A stretch of 64,000 nt of DNA. Origin: Atherix ibis. Lineage: Eukaryota; Arthropoda; Insecta; Diptera; Athericidae. Below, piece after piece: positions 21,496 to 32,056 of this stretch (positions are counted from its first letter, which is position 1; the number at the start of each line of letters is the position of its first letter). The notes under the pieces are model-generated. The model was not told where the DNA came from, searched no databases, and saw only the letters and a program-made list of their open reading frames with translations. The position numbers were made by a program, and so were the translations under genes. The DNA is taken from assembly GCA_958298945.1 (NCBI GenBank), contig OY282605.1, positions 1,945,811-2,009,810 on the forward strand, given 5' to 3'.

Positions 21496-22125
21496 TCATA
21501 TGGGTAGCACTACTGCCAGAAGATGCCAAATCGAATCAATGGTAAAACCGATCGTGCAAGCATACGTAATTGGCAATAGGCCAGGGAAAGACGGACCAGC
21601 TAGGTCTCTCCCACAAACGCCGATGGTCGACTCCACCCTTTTTTTTTTCTTTGGCCATGTTTGGAATCTTTGTCCAGTTTCACACTTCGTTGAATCAACG
21701 GCAAAACCGATCGTGCGATCATACGAAATTGGGAATAGGCCAGGAAGAGACAGACCAGCAAGGTCTCTCCCAACAACGTCGACGGTCGACTTCACTTTTT
21801 TTCTTTCTCTTTTGTCATATATGAAATCTTCGTTCAGTTTTTTACCTTGAGTAGCACTACTGCCAGAAGATACCACGATCTGATGACGCTTCGTCGAATC
21901 AACGGCAAAACCGATCGTGAGATCATACGAAATTGGGAATAGGCCAGGAAGAGACGGTGCTGCCACGTTCCTTCTACCAACGTCGACGGTCGACTTCACC
22001 TTTTCTTCTCTTTAAATAAACGGTCAAACCGAGCATGCGATCATACGAAATTAGGAATAGGCAAGGGAGAGACAGACCAGCTAGATCTCTCCCACCAACA
22101 TCGATTGTCGACTTCACCTTTTTTT
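21496..22125. repeat. Four-unit tandem repeat, core ~110 bp, open on minus strand
   Basis: Core units are marked by AAAACCGATCGTG at 21544, 21703, 21907 and a diverged copy at 22026 (spacings 159, 204, 119), each followed by ATACG(A/T)AATTGG(G/C)AATAGGC, a GGTCTCTCCC-type phrase and (A/G)CGTCGACGGTCGACTTCAC. Variable spacers separate them; GAGTAGCACTACTGCCAGAA is shared by the spacers at 21499 and 21851. The minus strand is open from 21999 to 21496 (167 codons, GTG start) and repeats VDV-GRDLAG-SLPGLFPISYD about every 50-70 residues; the fourth unit is also coding-like but out of frame. I recognise no protein family. It may be a satellite whose frame is open by chance or an exon-derived repeat. 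Confidence 0.85.
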
Positions 22126-22384
22126 CTTTTTTTTTTAGTTTTTTTTATATATTTTTTTTTATTTCTTTCGATCCATTTTTTCTTTCAAATTCCTATTCTT
22201 TCCCTCTCAATTTTTATTCTTTCCTTTTTTAGAAAAAGCTGTCCAGCTTTTTTGTTTTATTTTGTTATTTTTTTTAGCTTCAGAAAATTTTAATTTTTAT
22301 CCCAAATTTTAACACTTCCTCACCTTTTCCAACACCCAAAAAAAAGGTTTTTTTAAACCATAATACATAATAACAAAATATTAT
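22126..22384. other. Pyrimidine-rich low-complexity DNA
   Basis: T-rich tract with scattered C (22126-22330). It follows the tandem repeat and probably grew from its poly-T spacer. No gene. Confidence 0.6.
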
Positions 22385-22540
22385 AACTTAGACGGGCTAG
22401 ATCTTTTAATTTGATTTGTGACCAAATATGGACTTACGAGATCAAAACGGAATTTAATGTTTTTTTGAGAGGCATTTTACATAATCTCACTAGTATATAT
22501 GCATAATTATTTGGGGTGAATATTGTCTTATTGTACTGTT
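22385..22540 (+). repeat. Diverged third copy of inner arm of the large inverted repeat
   Basis: ATATGGACTTACGAGATCAA and TTGAGAGGCATTTTACATAA line up in order with TTTGGACTTAAGAGCAAAAA (11450) and CCGAGAGGCTTTTTAAATTA (11498) of the left arm, together with GGGCTAGATCTTTTAATTTG against CAGCTAGATCTTATTATTAC, with short deletions. So the arm sequence is dispersed and not unique to the palindrome. Confidence 0.65.
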
Positions 22541-23158
22541 AACTATGGTAAATTTGCCGATTAAATTATAGAAAGTGGTTAAGAATTCAGGATTCTAGAT
22601 TGTGAAGTCTGATTCATCGGAGAAATGTTGAAAACCGCACATTTATAAGCCAGAAAATAATCACAGACACATTTTCTTTTTAGCAAAATAAAATGTTGCC
22701 AAAACGGCTTTTATTTGTTTTTTTAAGGTCTCTAAAATAAGAGATAGGAGAATTCTGTAGCGCCACGATCATGAGGATATTTGGCAAGTTCATGTTACGT
22801 GTCGATAGATAGCCGAAATGAGCAATTATAAGTGGTTAAATATTTAGGAGCATATTGGTTTTTTTTTAGAAACTCAAAAAGGGGACATGAAAAAGAATTT
22901 GTTGGATTTAGAAAACCAACAATGGGAGAAGTCGTATGCAAAAACAAATTTTGGGTAAGGTTTTGAAATTTTGGGTTAAGATCAACTTGAACGGCATAGA
23001 AATAGTATCAAGGATGAACTTAGTTACCGAAGGTACATCACGGATAAGTAGAGTATACCCAATCTAAATTTTATATAGTCTTTTTTTAATTCTTCATAAA
23101 ACTGTTATTTTTTCCGTTTTTTTAAATTTAGAGATTTATTAAAGTAGAAATTATTTTA
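22541..23158. other. No gene; contains dispersed motif
   Basis: No open frame recognised. Holds one strong copy of the dispersed 39-bp motif listed separately. Confidence 0.5.
22756..22794 (-). repeat. Dispersed 39-bp motif, copy at 22.8 kb
   Basis: Read on the minus strand: CATGAACTTGCCAAATATCC then TCATGATCGTGGCGCTACA. It differs from the 53334-53372 copy at about 4 of 39 positions; the flanks differ. Confidence 0.8.
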
Positions 23159-23595
23159 CATATACAGGATGAGTTTTATGTTCCAGGCTGAAGTTTTGTT
23201 TTCATAACTTTTAAATAAAATACAATTTTATAAGTTAAATTTTATAAGTTGATTATATTGTCTTAAGTATTATGTATAAAATATAATTATAGTCAAATTT
23301 CCTCCTCTAGCTGCGGCACAAAGTATCGCTATATAAATAAATCGAAATGGTTGAAATCAAGGGATCCTGGAGGACAGCTGATATCACCACTTTTTGACAT
23401 TATTTGGCCGGGAAAAATTTCTCTCAAAATTTACATCGTAGCACGAGCTGTGTGTGATGTAGCACCATCTTGTTGAAACCACATATTTTGTAGGCTTAAT
23501 TGATCCAATTCAGGCAGAAATAGGTTTTCCAACATGTCCCGATAGCGGTCACCAGAGGCTGTTACAGCATTTCCTCCAGCATCCTCAAAAAAATA
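23159..23595 (-). pseudogene. ITm-C transposase copy 2, 3' part with terminal repeat
   Basis: From the junction at 23595 the minus strand reads YFFEDAGGNAVTASGDRYRD, MWFQQDGATSHTARATM with catalytic Asp 2, then ILREIFPGQIMSKSGD and the block PPGSLDFNHFDLFI, and after a deletion the C-terminal ARGGNLTIIIF. The left end TATACAGGATGAGTTTTATG (23161) is the outer terminal repeat of this family; its partner is seen at 61272-61298. Mariner A has inserted at the TA within the codons for PYFF, and nothing upstream of that point is found on the far side. Inactive. Confidence 0.85.
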
Positions 23596-23740
23596 CGAGG
23601 TCTGTTGAAAAAATATCGCGAATTTTGAATTTCCGACAAGTTCGGCCATTTTAAATGCCGACAAGTTCGGCCATTTTAAATGTTCAGTTAATTTTTGACA
23701 GCGGCTTTGCTTGACAGCTGCTTTGGCTCATGTTCGATAA
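23596..23740 (+). mobile_element. Mariner A 5' end
   Basis: CGAGGTCTGTTGAAAAAATA follows the TA at 23594-23595, then a shortened family A leader in which the phrase CCGACAAGTTCGGCCATTTT occurs twice (23626 and 23659). It breaks off around 23740 and is joined directly to mariner B coding sequence. Confidence 0.85.
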
Positions 23741-23870
23741 AAAATTAGTGCCGTCGCATTGACGTTTGTGATTTGCTTCTCAAACGCCAAGAAAATGACC
23801 CATTTTTTAAACTTATTATCACTGGGGACGAGAAATGGGTTGTATGGAGTAGAAAAAATGAACCGTCGGT
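23741..23870 (+). pseudogene. Mariner B transposase fragment joined to mariner A
   Basis: Translates as RRIDVCDLLLKRQENDPFFK then IITGDEKWVVW and SRKNEP, the same block as the mariner B at 6629-6838, with catalytic Asp 1 intact. Only about 40 codons are present. Confidence 0.85.
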
Positions 23871-25643
23871 GTATCGAAATCGGTGTATTCACAATTGAAT
23901 AATTACTTAAATAAAATGTTTTAATAATTTTAATAAGTTATTTTAACAATAGATGCTTTATAATTAGTATCGATCACTCTCTAGGACTGTCAAATATCAA
24001 CAAACAAATGTCAACCAAACTAAAATGGTGGCTAAATAAAATAGGCCTGGAATATAATAAAAGCACACTGTTCGTACTTCACCATCAAAAGTTGCAAAAT
24101 ATGTTATCGCGAAATAATGCAGCACAGCAAAAAAAATACCAATTTTACATGAAAATAAATGGAATAATTAATAAGAAAATTTATATTTTTTAGACAATTA
24201 CTTTGCTCTGGTTTCATTATAAAATTTATCCCAAAACTTTATTAAATTTGTGTGTACCACAATAATACGAGTACTAGTAATGAAAATACCGAAGGGTAGA
24301 AGAGACATTTTACTATGTATTAATCTATGAATCTTAGATAATTAATTTCCGTTTTTTTTTTGTTGTTCGAAGTAAAATCCACCCCAACCGTTAGTATACT
24401 AATAAAATCAAATATAATCTGTATATATTTATGGTGTTCTTTACTAAAACAGGCATTGATATTTAAATATACAAAAGGTATCTCATTTTCAAATAAACAC
24501 AGACCAAGATAGTATTTGGTTTTCTATTTCATTCATTCTATTTGTGTTTTTCATTTGGATAACTATATGATTAGAAGGATAGGCTAGTTACGGAACGGGA
24601 AAGTTCTTATTTTTATTTTTTTTTGTTATCCTACTTTTATTTTGTTTTCATTTTCAGTTTGCTTTTCGAAAATTGCGGGCTTGCTGCTTCAGATATTCTC
24701 TAATTCGAACAGGATTAGAATCCTAGGTAAATAAATAACAAGAAAACTCAGATAAGTACGATGAAATGGAAATCAGTCGAGACGATAAATAAATTCTCCC
24801 CTAATAATACGGATTATGATAAAAGTTCCTCTTGATTGCAAAATGGTAGCTCTGTCATTGGTTCTATTTTTTCAGTTCACGAATTGGGTAAGAAGAAGGC
24901 ATACTGGCACTCTTAGTTTTTGTTTAAGCGAACATCCGTTCATTTATGCTATTTTTCGGCAGTGGTTTAATTTCTTTCTTTCGGGAATTCGGAAACTTTT
25001 TCTTTAGATTCATTTGCAGATATAGTCCTTAAACGAAAGATACTTTCTATAGCATTATGACATCCATCTCCCTCTATCAGATAGATTGAAAGCGGCTAGC
25101 TGATTAAAAGACGGACAGTTTACTAAGACTAGTTAATATATGAAATCTTATTGCCAGTCTTCTTTTATGTCCAGAAAAATATGATTTATTACACTTTATG
25201 TTTCACTTATCCATTAAAGAATATTATTTCCGAAATTACCAGATAAATTTTTGGTAAGGTGAGATTCGTTTGCATCAGCAACCGACTAACACCTCAAATA
25301 CTCTATAGCCCATGGGTTATCTTCGTATTAAATTATTATTTATTATTTATACAACATTTTTTTTTATATTCAATAAAAGCAGATTTAGATATGATTTTTT
25401 TGGGAAAAAAAATATCTACGTGAGTGCATGCATAGTCACGTGTACTAGAAACTTTTGGTCTAGAAATGCTTAAATCAGATTTAATTAAATCGATCGATTT
25501 AACCTCAAAATTTCGATCATATCCTATTAGGGAATTTTTTTTTATTCTATATTTCCAGAAATATACTCAACCAAATTGTTCATTATTTTTTTAGGTACTT
25601 CATAAAGGCTTCAAATTAGATTCGCGACCATTTCAAAATAATT
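23871..25643. other. No gene recognised
   Basis: AT-rich. The open frames at 24008-24193 and 24816-25007 carry no recognisable domain. Confidence 0.5.
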
Positions 25644-26966
25644 CGAGATCTGTTCAAAAAGTATCGCGAATTTAGAATTTCCGCGGGTTACGTATATTCG
25701 ATTTTCAATTTTTTATGGCGTTATATTGGTACTCATGTATCTCACTTATGCCGATAAGTTCGGCCATTTTAAATAATCAGTTATTTTTTGACAGCTGCTT
25801 TACTTGCACGTGTTTTGGCTCGTCTTCGATTTTTGCCCATTCCAAAAAATGGATCAAAGATTCTGTATTAATTTTTTTGTGAAAAATAAAATTAATTGCG
25901 CGGACGCATTCCGCATATTTACTGTGGCATATGGTGAAGCTACCTTGGACCGAAGCAACGTTTATCGGTGGTAGAAACGATTCTCAGAGGGCCGCGAAGA
26001 TGTGAATGACGAAAAGCGTGCCGGACGCCCGAGCACGTCAACAACAGACGAAGACATTGATGAAGTGAAGAAAATAGTATTGGCTATTACTAGAGAAGTT
26101 GTTGAGGACTTTAACATACCAAACGTCGAATCACCGTTAGAGAAGTTGTTGAGGACTTAAACATATCGATTGGGTCGTGCCATTCCGTTTTTACCGAATG
26201 ATTTGGCGTGAGACGAGTCGCTGCGAAATTCGTACCAAAATTGCTCAAATTCGACCAAAACCAGCATCTTATTAACATTGCGAAGGAGCTATTGGACTCT
26301 GTCCGCGACGACCCAAATTTGCTCCAGAGCACTGATGACGAATCATGGGTTTATGGTTAAGACGTGCAAACCAAAGCTCAATCATCCTAATGGAAGCTGC
26401 CGCACGAGCCAAGACCGCAAAAAGTTCTGTCGAATGTGAAGGTTTTGCTTACAGTTTTCTTCGATTGCAGGGGTGTTTTGCATCATGAGTTCTTACCACA
26501 GAGTAGAACGGTCAATAAGGAATATTACCTGCAACTTATACGCACGTTACGCAAAGAAATCCGCCAAAAACGCCCGGATTTGTGGAAAAAGAAAAATTGG
26601 CTTTTGCCCCTGCTCACGGATCGTTGCTTGTGTGTGAATTTTTGGCCAAAAACAACACACTAATAATGCCGCACCCACTGTATTCCCCAGATCTGGCCCC
26701 CTGTGTCTTTTTATTGTTCCCGAAACTAAAGAGCCCCATGAAAGGACGACGCTAAGCTATGATTGAGAAGATAAAGACGGTATCGAAGGAGGGAGCTGAA
26801 CAAGATCACAAAAAATGATTTTTTGAAGTGCTTCGAGGATTGGGAAAAACGTTGGCACAAGTGTACAATATCTGCTGGGGATTACTTTGAAGGGGATTAC
26901 TTTGAAGATAAATAAATAATTTTTGAAACAAACACAAAATTCCCGATACTTTTTGAACAGACCTCG
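25644..26966 (+). mobile_element. Mariner family A, second full-length copy
   Basis: Left terminal repeat CGAGATCTGTTCAAAAAGTA at 25644 (preceded by TT rather than TA) and right repeat ending at 26966, followed by TA at 26967-26968. It has the simple leader expected for the family, running straight into the ATG at 25849, unlike the composite leader of the 2810 copy. The two outermost repeats are still nearly identical, but the transposase has many small lesions. Confidence 0.9.
25849..26914 (+). pseudogene. Mariner A transposase, frameshifted
   Basis: Starts MDQRFCINFFVKNKINCADAF. A stop replaces a residue after NVYRW (25972). A segment coding for REVVEDLN occurs twice in succession (26093-26165), so the recognition-helix region is locally duplicated. 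Further frameshifts follow; the catalytic Asp 1 block is shortened (ACTGATGACGAATCATGGGT), the Asp 2 block HHDNAPAH is partly deleted (LLPLLTDRCLCV instead), and the Asp 3 block reads PLYSPDLAPC followed by VFLLFP where Asp is expected. It ends with a duplicated DYFEG phrase. Inactive. Confidence 0.85.
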
Positions 26967-26968
26967 TA

Positions 26969-29449
26969 TGTTACCTTCAGATCAATTGTTCAAGCTGTCA
27001 GTTCAAGTCCAAATGAATCAAATTCTGATTCACTAAAAGCAATTACGTTCGATTTGTAATCCTCTCAACTCTACCATGCACCTTAAATTATGGAATAACA
27101 AAATACCATCGAAATCGAAATAACCCCTTTCGGAGAGCACTCATTACAACCTGCCCCAATCCCGTCAATATTATTAAAATTGATATTTTCCATGCCTCAT
27201 TTGAGCAATTTAGTTTGTAATATTAAATAATACAAAATGATGAATAGAATTAGTTCTACTTTTAATAGAGTAAAACATCAAAAGTCATTTGTGATAATTC
27301 GAAATAATGTCACATTTACGTTGCATCCGGTATTGTCAAGGGACCTTGATTCGGGGACAACAAATAACTTGGAAAAAGTTTCGAGCATTTTCAATTGGAA
27401 CCGCAAATTAGTGATTATCTGTGACTGTATGACTATGTATCCCTGTCCCTCGTTGATGATCTCTGTGGCGATTTTCGAATTTGAATACTGAATATTCATT
27501 AGTGGCCTAGTTATGTGGTAATTTTTATTTTGGCAATTATACAAATTGACTGCGTACAATGACGACGAGGACAACATCGACAGCTACTATCGAACTAGTG
27601 CTACTACTATAAGGATGGTAATGACGACAATGATGATGATGATGATGGGGATGAGGATGAGTAGGAGGATTCTGACAACAATAGCTGTGGATGCCGGAAC
27701 TGACATTAGCTAACGACCAATGGTCTGGAGGGATAAATTACGAGTCATTATCACTGGGATTTGTTTCAGTCTAACGAGTTAATATCGGCAGCTATTTGTT
27801 GGAAGATTAGCCAACTTGATTCCAATAATTGTTGGAATCGACTTCAAATGCCAATTCCCATATAGTTTTGGTTGTGCGTACGCCATAATACATAAACGTA
27901 TGGGCCTGCTCGTCTCTTATTTATGATGTTTCGGTTATATGATGATTCATGAATCGATTTCATTTTGACCGGACTTAACTAGATTCCAACGCAATGTAAT
28001 CAATGGAATGAATAGGCAACAAATTTGCAAAGCCTACACTATCTAAGAGTGATAGATTATGTTTGGTCATTGGGCAACAAAAAAAAAAAAAAACAATAAA
28101 GACAAAAATTCGGATGTCTTCATATACAGACTCTCCTAGATGGTCGATACTGGGTCAATGAAACAATAGCAATTGAATAGGATAATTTGGTAAATATTTG
28201 GTTTTTATTAGTGATTATTTATATACTTTTTCTTCTAATATTTTACTTTCCTTCATATTGAGAATAGGATAAATAACACTAATACTAGGCAAGTTAATTT
28301 AAAAGAAACTTCATTGATTAAAAGTTAATGTCAATTTAATTACATTTGGTCTTTTTCGAAGGGTATTTATTTTCGTTCTTCCATCTATAATATAAAATTA
28401 CTTTAGTAAGTAATTCTAATGAAGTTCTTTTCTTAAATTACTATAAGAAAAACTAATCGCAAAATATTTCCACTATTTATTTATTGTAATAATATTAATT
28501 ATTTTTTTGAATAATCCAATAAAATTTCAAATTGACATCCTAACAATATGAGAGCTCTTCTATTTCGAAATTATATAATTTTCGTATAGAATTTTGTATC
28601 AGAGTCGTTGTATTAACACGTCATATGGCAGCACAATTATGATAAAATCTAAATTCCAAATTTACTATACTATAAATGCAAATGTGGATAATCGGGCTCT
28701 TGATTTACCATATTACCAGCAAAGGGTTACATCAATAATGCATAAATTTGTATTCGCACATCATCAGAGTCAGACCTTGATTCTAGACATCAATTCGACT
28801 AGACTTTCATGTACCAGATTCGAAGTTAGCATCCATTTGCCATGTTGGTGTATTTATTTTTATGCGAACAGAACTGAAAGCCAATAATTGTAGGTGTGTG
28901 GGTGTGTATTTTGATCGAATGGATTATTATTTATTGAAATACTTCATTCAAGGAGGGTATTTCTCTTCGAATATTCCTTCTAGCTAACAATTACAGAGAA
29001 TCTATAACCAATATTTACCGATTTATGGCCAATATCAGTTGGCTCCCCTACACCTCGGTGGCAATGGTTTCGAAAGCAATTTACATATCAGGAAATTATT
29101 TTCTTATATTCGAGTGCTTGGTCAACAGTATAAGGTGCCTTTATAAATGGAGCTTATGTCCACTGCTTTCGGAAATTACAACTGAAAATGAAATGATACT
29201 TTCCAGGAAGAGCAATGAAAAGGTTTAGTATCTTCCATATTTCCCTTGCTTAACGTTCGCTACTTTATTTCACAGATCCCCAATCACTTTCGAATTTTCT
29301 ATTTCCGTAATGGTATGATTGTGACACTATTAGAAATCTATCATTGCATTAATCTTCTTCAAGTATTACTTATTTTACTATGAGAAACGGGTTTTAAAAT
29401 TTCACGATACATAAACATATTCATATGTTAAAATTTTTTTAATTAAACT
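26969..29449. other. Non-repetitive stretch with (GAT)n microsatellite
   Basis: Moderate GC between 27000 and 28150, apparently single-copy within the window. An imperfect GAT microsatellite lies at about 27630-27660 and a poly-A run at 28078-28093. The open frames at 27237-27491, 27278-27577 and 28594-28887 have no motif I recognise. Confidence 0.5.
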
Positions 29450-31115
29450 GCTAAGTAAAAATTTGTCAGTAAAAATTTTCAGTAAAAATTGTCAGTAAAA
29501 TTTGTCAGTAAAATTTGTCTGTGAAAATCTGTCAGAAAAAATTTGTCAGTAAAAATTAGCTATTAAAAATTGGTCAGTAAGAATTGTCAGTAAAAATTGT
29601 CAGTAAAAATAGTCAGTAAAAATTGTCAGTAAAAAGTATCAGTACAAAAAGTCAGTAAAAATTTGTCAGTAAAAATTGTCTGTGAAAATCTGTCAGGAAA
29701 AATTTGATACTACTAAAATTGTCAGTAAAAATTGTCAGTAAAAATAGTCAGTAAAAAATTGTCAGTAAAAATTATCAGTACAAATGGATACAAACGGTCA
29801 GTAAAAATTTGTCAGTAAAAATTTGACTATAAAAATTTATCAGTGAAAATTTGTCAGTAAAAATTTGTCAGGAAAAATTTGTTACTAAAATTTGTTTAGT
29901 GAAAATTTGGCGAAAAAAATTGTCAGTAACAATTGTCATCAAAACTTATCAGTAAAAATTGTCAGTAAAAATTTCAGTAAAAATTTGTCATTAGAAATTA
30001 TCAGTAAAAATTTTTCAGTGAAAATTTGTTAGTAAAATTTTGTCAGAAAAAATTTGTTAGTAAAAATTTGCCAGGAAAAATTGTCAGTAAAAATTGTCAG
30101 TTAGAAATGTTAGTAGAAATTGTCCTTACAAATTTTCACGTAAAAATTTTTTAGTACGAAATTTTTATACAAAATTTTCGGTACAAAATTTTTAGTACCA
30201 TATAAAATTTTCAGTACACAAATTTTGGTAAAAAATTTTCAGCACAAAAATTTGAGTACACAATTTTTAGTATAAAATTTGTCAGTGAAACTCTGTTAGT
30301 AAAAATTTGTCAGTAAAAATTTGAGCATAAAAATTTATCAGTGAAAATTTATCAGTGAAAATTTGTCAGTAAAAATTTGTCAGTGAAACTCTGTCAGTAA
30401 AAATTTGTCACTAAAAATTTCTCAGTAAAAATTTGTCAGTAAAAATTTGTTGCTAAGACTTGTTTAGTGAAAATTTGTCGGAAAAAATTGTCATCAAAAG
30501 TTGTCAGTAAAAATTGCCAGCAAAATGTAGTCACCAAAAATTTGCCAATAAACGATTGTCAGTAAAAATTTGTCATTAAAAATTTGTCATTAAAAATATG
30601 TCAGTAAAAATTTGTCAGTAAAAATTTGTGAGTAAAAATTTGTCAGTAAAAATTGCCAGTAAAAATTTATCAGTAAAAAATTGTCAGGAAAAATTTGTCA
30701 GTAAACATTAGTCAGTAAAAATGTTTGGTAAAAATTTACAGTAAAAATTTGTCAGTAAAAATATGTCAGTAAAAATTTATCAATAAAATCTTTTCGGTAA
30801 AAATTCGTCAGTAAAAATTTGTCAGTAAAATTTTTCAGTAAAATTTGTCGGTAAAAATATGTCAGTAAAAATTTGTCAGTAAAAATTTGTCAGTAAAAAC
30901 TTGTGAGTAAAAATTTGTCAGTAAAAATTGCCAGTAAAAACTTGCCAGTAAAAATTTAGCAGCAAAATTTGCATTAAAAATTTGTCAGTAAGAATTTGTC
31001 AGCAAAAATGTTCAGTAAAAATTTTCAGTAAAAATTTGTCAATAAAAATTTAACAGTAAAAATTTGTTAGTAAGAATTTGTCAGCATAAATGTTCAGTAA
31101 AATTTTCTGCCAGAA
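29450..31115 (+). repeat. Minisatellite array 1 (13-14 bp unit)
   Basis: About 1.67 kb of tandem units approximating GTCAGTAAAAATTT with frequent one-base indels, so the period drifts between 12 and 15 bp. Variants include GTCTGTGAAAATCT, which appears twice about 160 bp apart (29517, 29679), suggesting block duplication, and a CAGTACAAAATTTT-like subregion at 30150-30280. There are no unique spacers and no open frame. Confidence 0.97.
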
Positions 31116-32012
31116 TTTATAGTACGTTGAAGATATTTTTAAGGAAATTTTTTCAGCAATTTGTGTAAGGAACAGTTATGATGTCCTCTTTGACATTTCG
31201 TTTACTATGCATATTGTTCAAGTGTTTACTACTCAGAGCCAATTTTTATGTGTCTGATATTGAAACTTTACCTATTAAGAAAAAAAATCTGTTCGATTTT
31301 GCCGCAAAATGGCACTAAATTGAAAATTTTGAAAATTTTCATAAATAACTATGGAAGAGTGATCCTTAGACATATTTTGATACAAAATTTCCGATAAATT
31401 ATCTTTGCCGGTGATTGTTTTGATTTTTTAGGGGCAGTTGGAAAAGTTAGTAATGTGAATAGAAACTAGTAGAATCTCTTTCCGATTCCGCCGAATCATA
31501 GCCAATTTAATAATTTACTTAGACGAACCTAAAGAAAATATTTTAAAGTAAATGTCTATCATTTTTGCATATTTTATCGAGTTGACTTTTTCTATGAAAA
31601 ACTTTCATGATTAAAGTCGATTCGCCATTTTCTCAAACTCAAAATAAGCTTCGAATACTGCAAAGATGGTTTTAGGGCTTCCTTTAGGTATTTACGATAC
31701 GTTATTTCTTTTTATCTTATTCTATCGTTAAATGTGATATTTTTGTTCTGTTTTGTTGCTTTCTGCTGTCGTCGGTTCTGTTCTTAAACTTTTTGGAATT
31801 TTTTAGTCGCTTCTATACCCAATATTGGGCAAGAAAGAACATTGGCGTAAATATGTTTGCAATGCGTTTGTTTTACAAAACTTTTGCGTGGCACGAACAG
31901 AACTAAAGTGAAATTTACAAACCTCGAAAATCGTGCTGAGGTTCTTGTGCAAACAAATCGTTTGTTCTCATTCGATGGCGGCTGGATAATGGGTAAAAAT
32001 ATGGTACTCCCA
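31116..32012. other. No gene recognised
   Basis: AT-rich sequence between the first minisatellite array and the heptamer repeat. No recognised protein. Confidence 0.5.
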
Positions 32013-32056
32013 CCAGTAACCAGTAACCAGTAACCAGTAACCGATAACCGATAACC
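32013..32056 (-). repeat. Heptamer tandem repeat TTACTGG / TTATCGG
   Basis: Plus strand: four CCAGTAA units followed by two CCGATAA units, about six units in all. Confidence 0.9.

Noticed and set aside
27630..27660. GAT run as an acidic coding repeat (Asp-rich)
   Set aside because: Stops occur close by in all frames; treated as a microsatellite.
29450..31115. CRISPR-like array
   Set aside because: Units are contiguous 13-14-mers with no unique spacers and no cas genes; it is a minisatellite.
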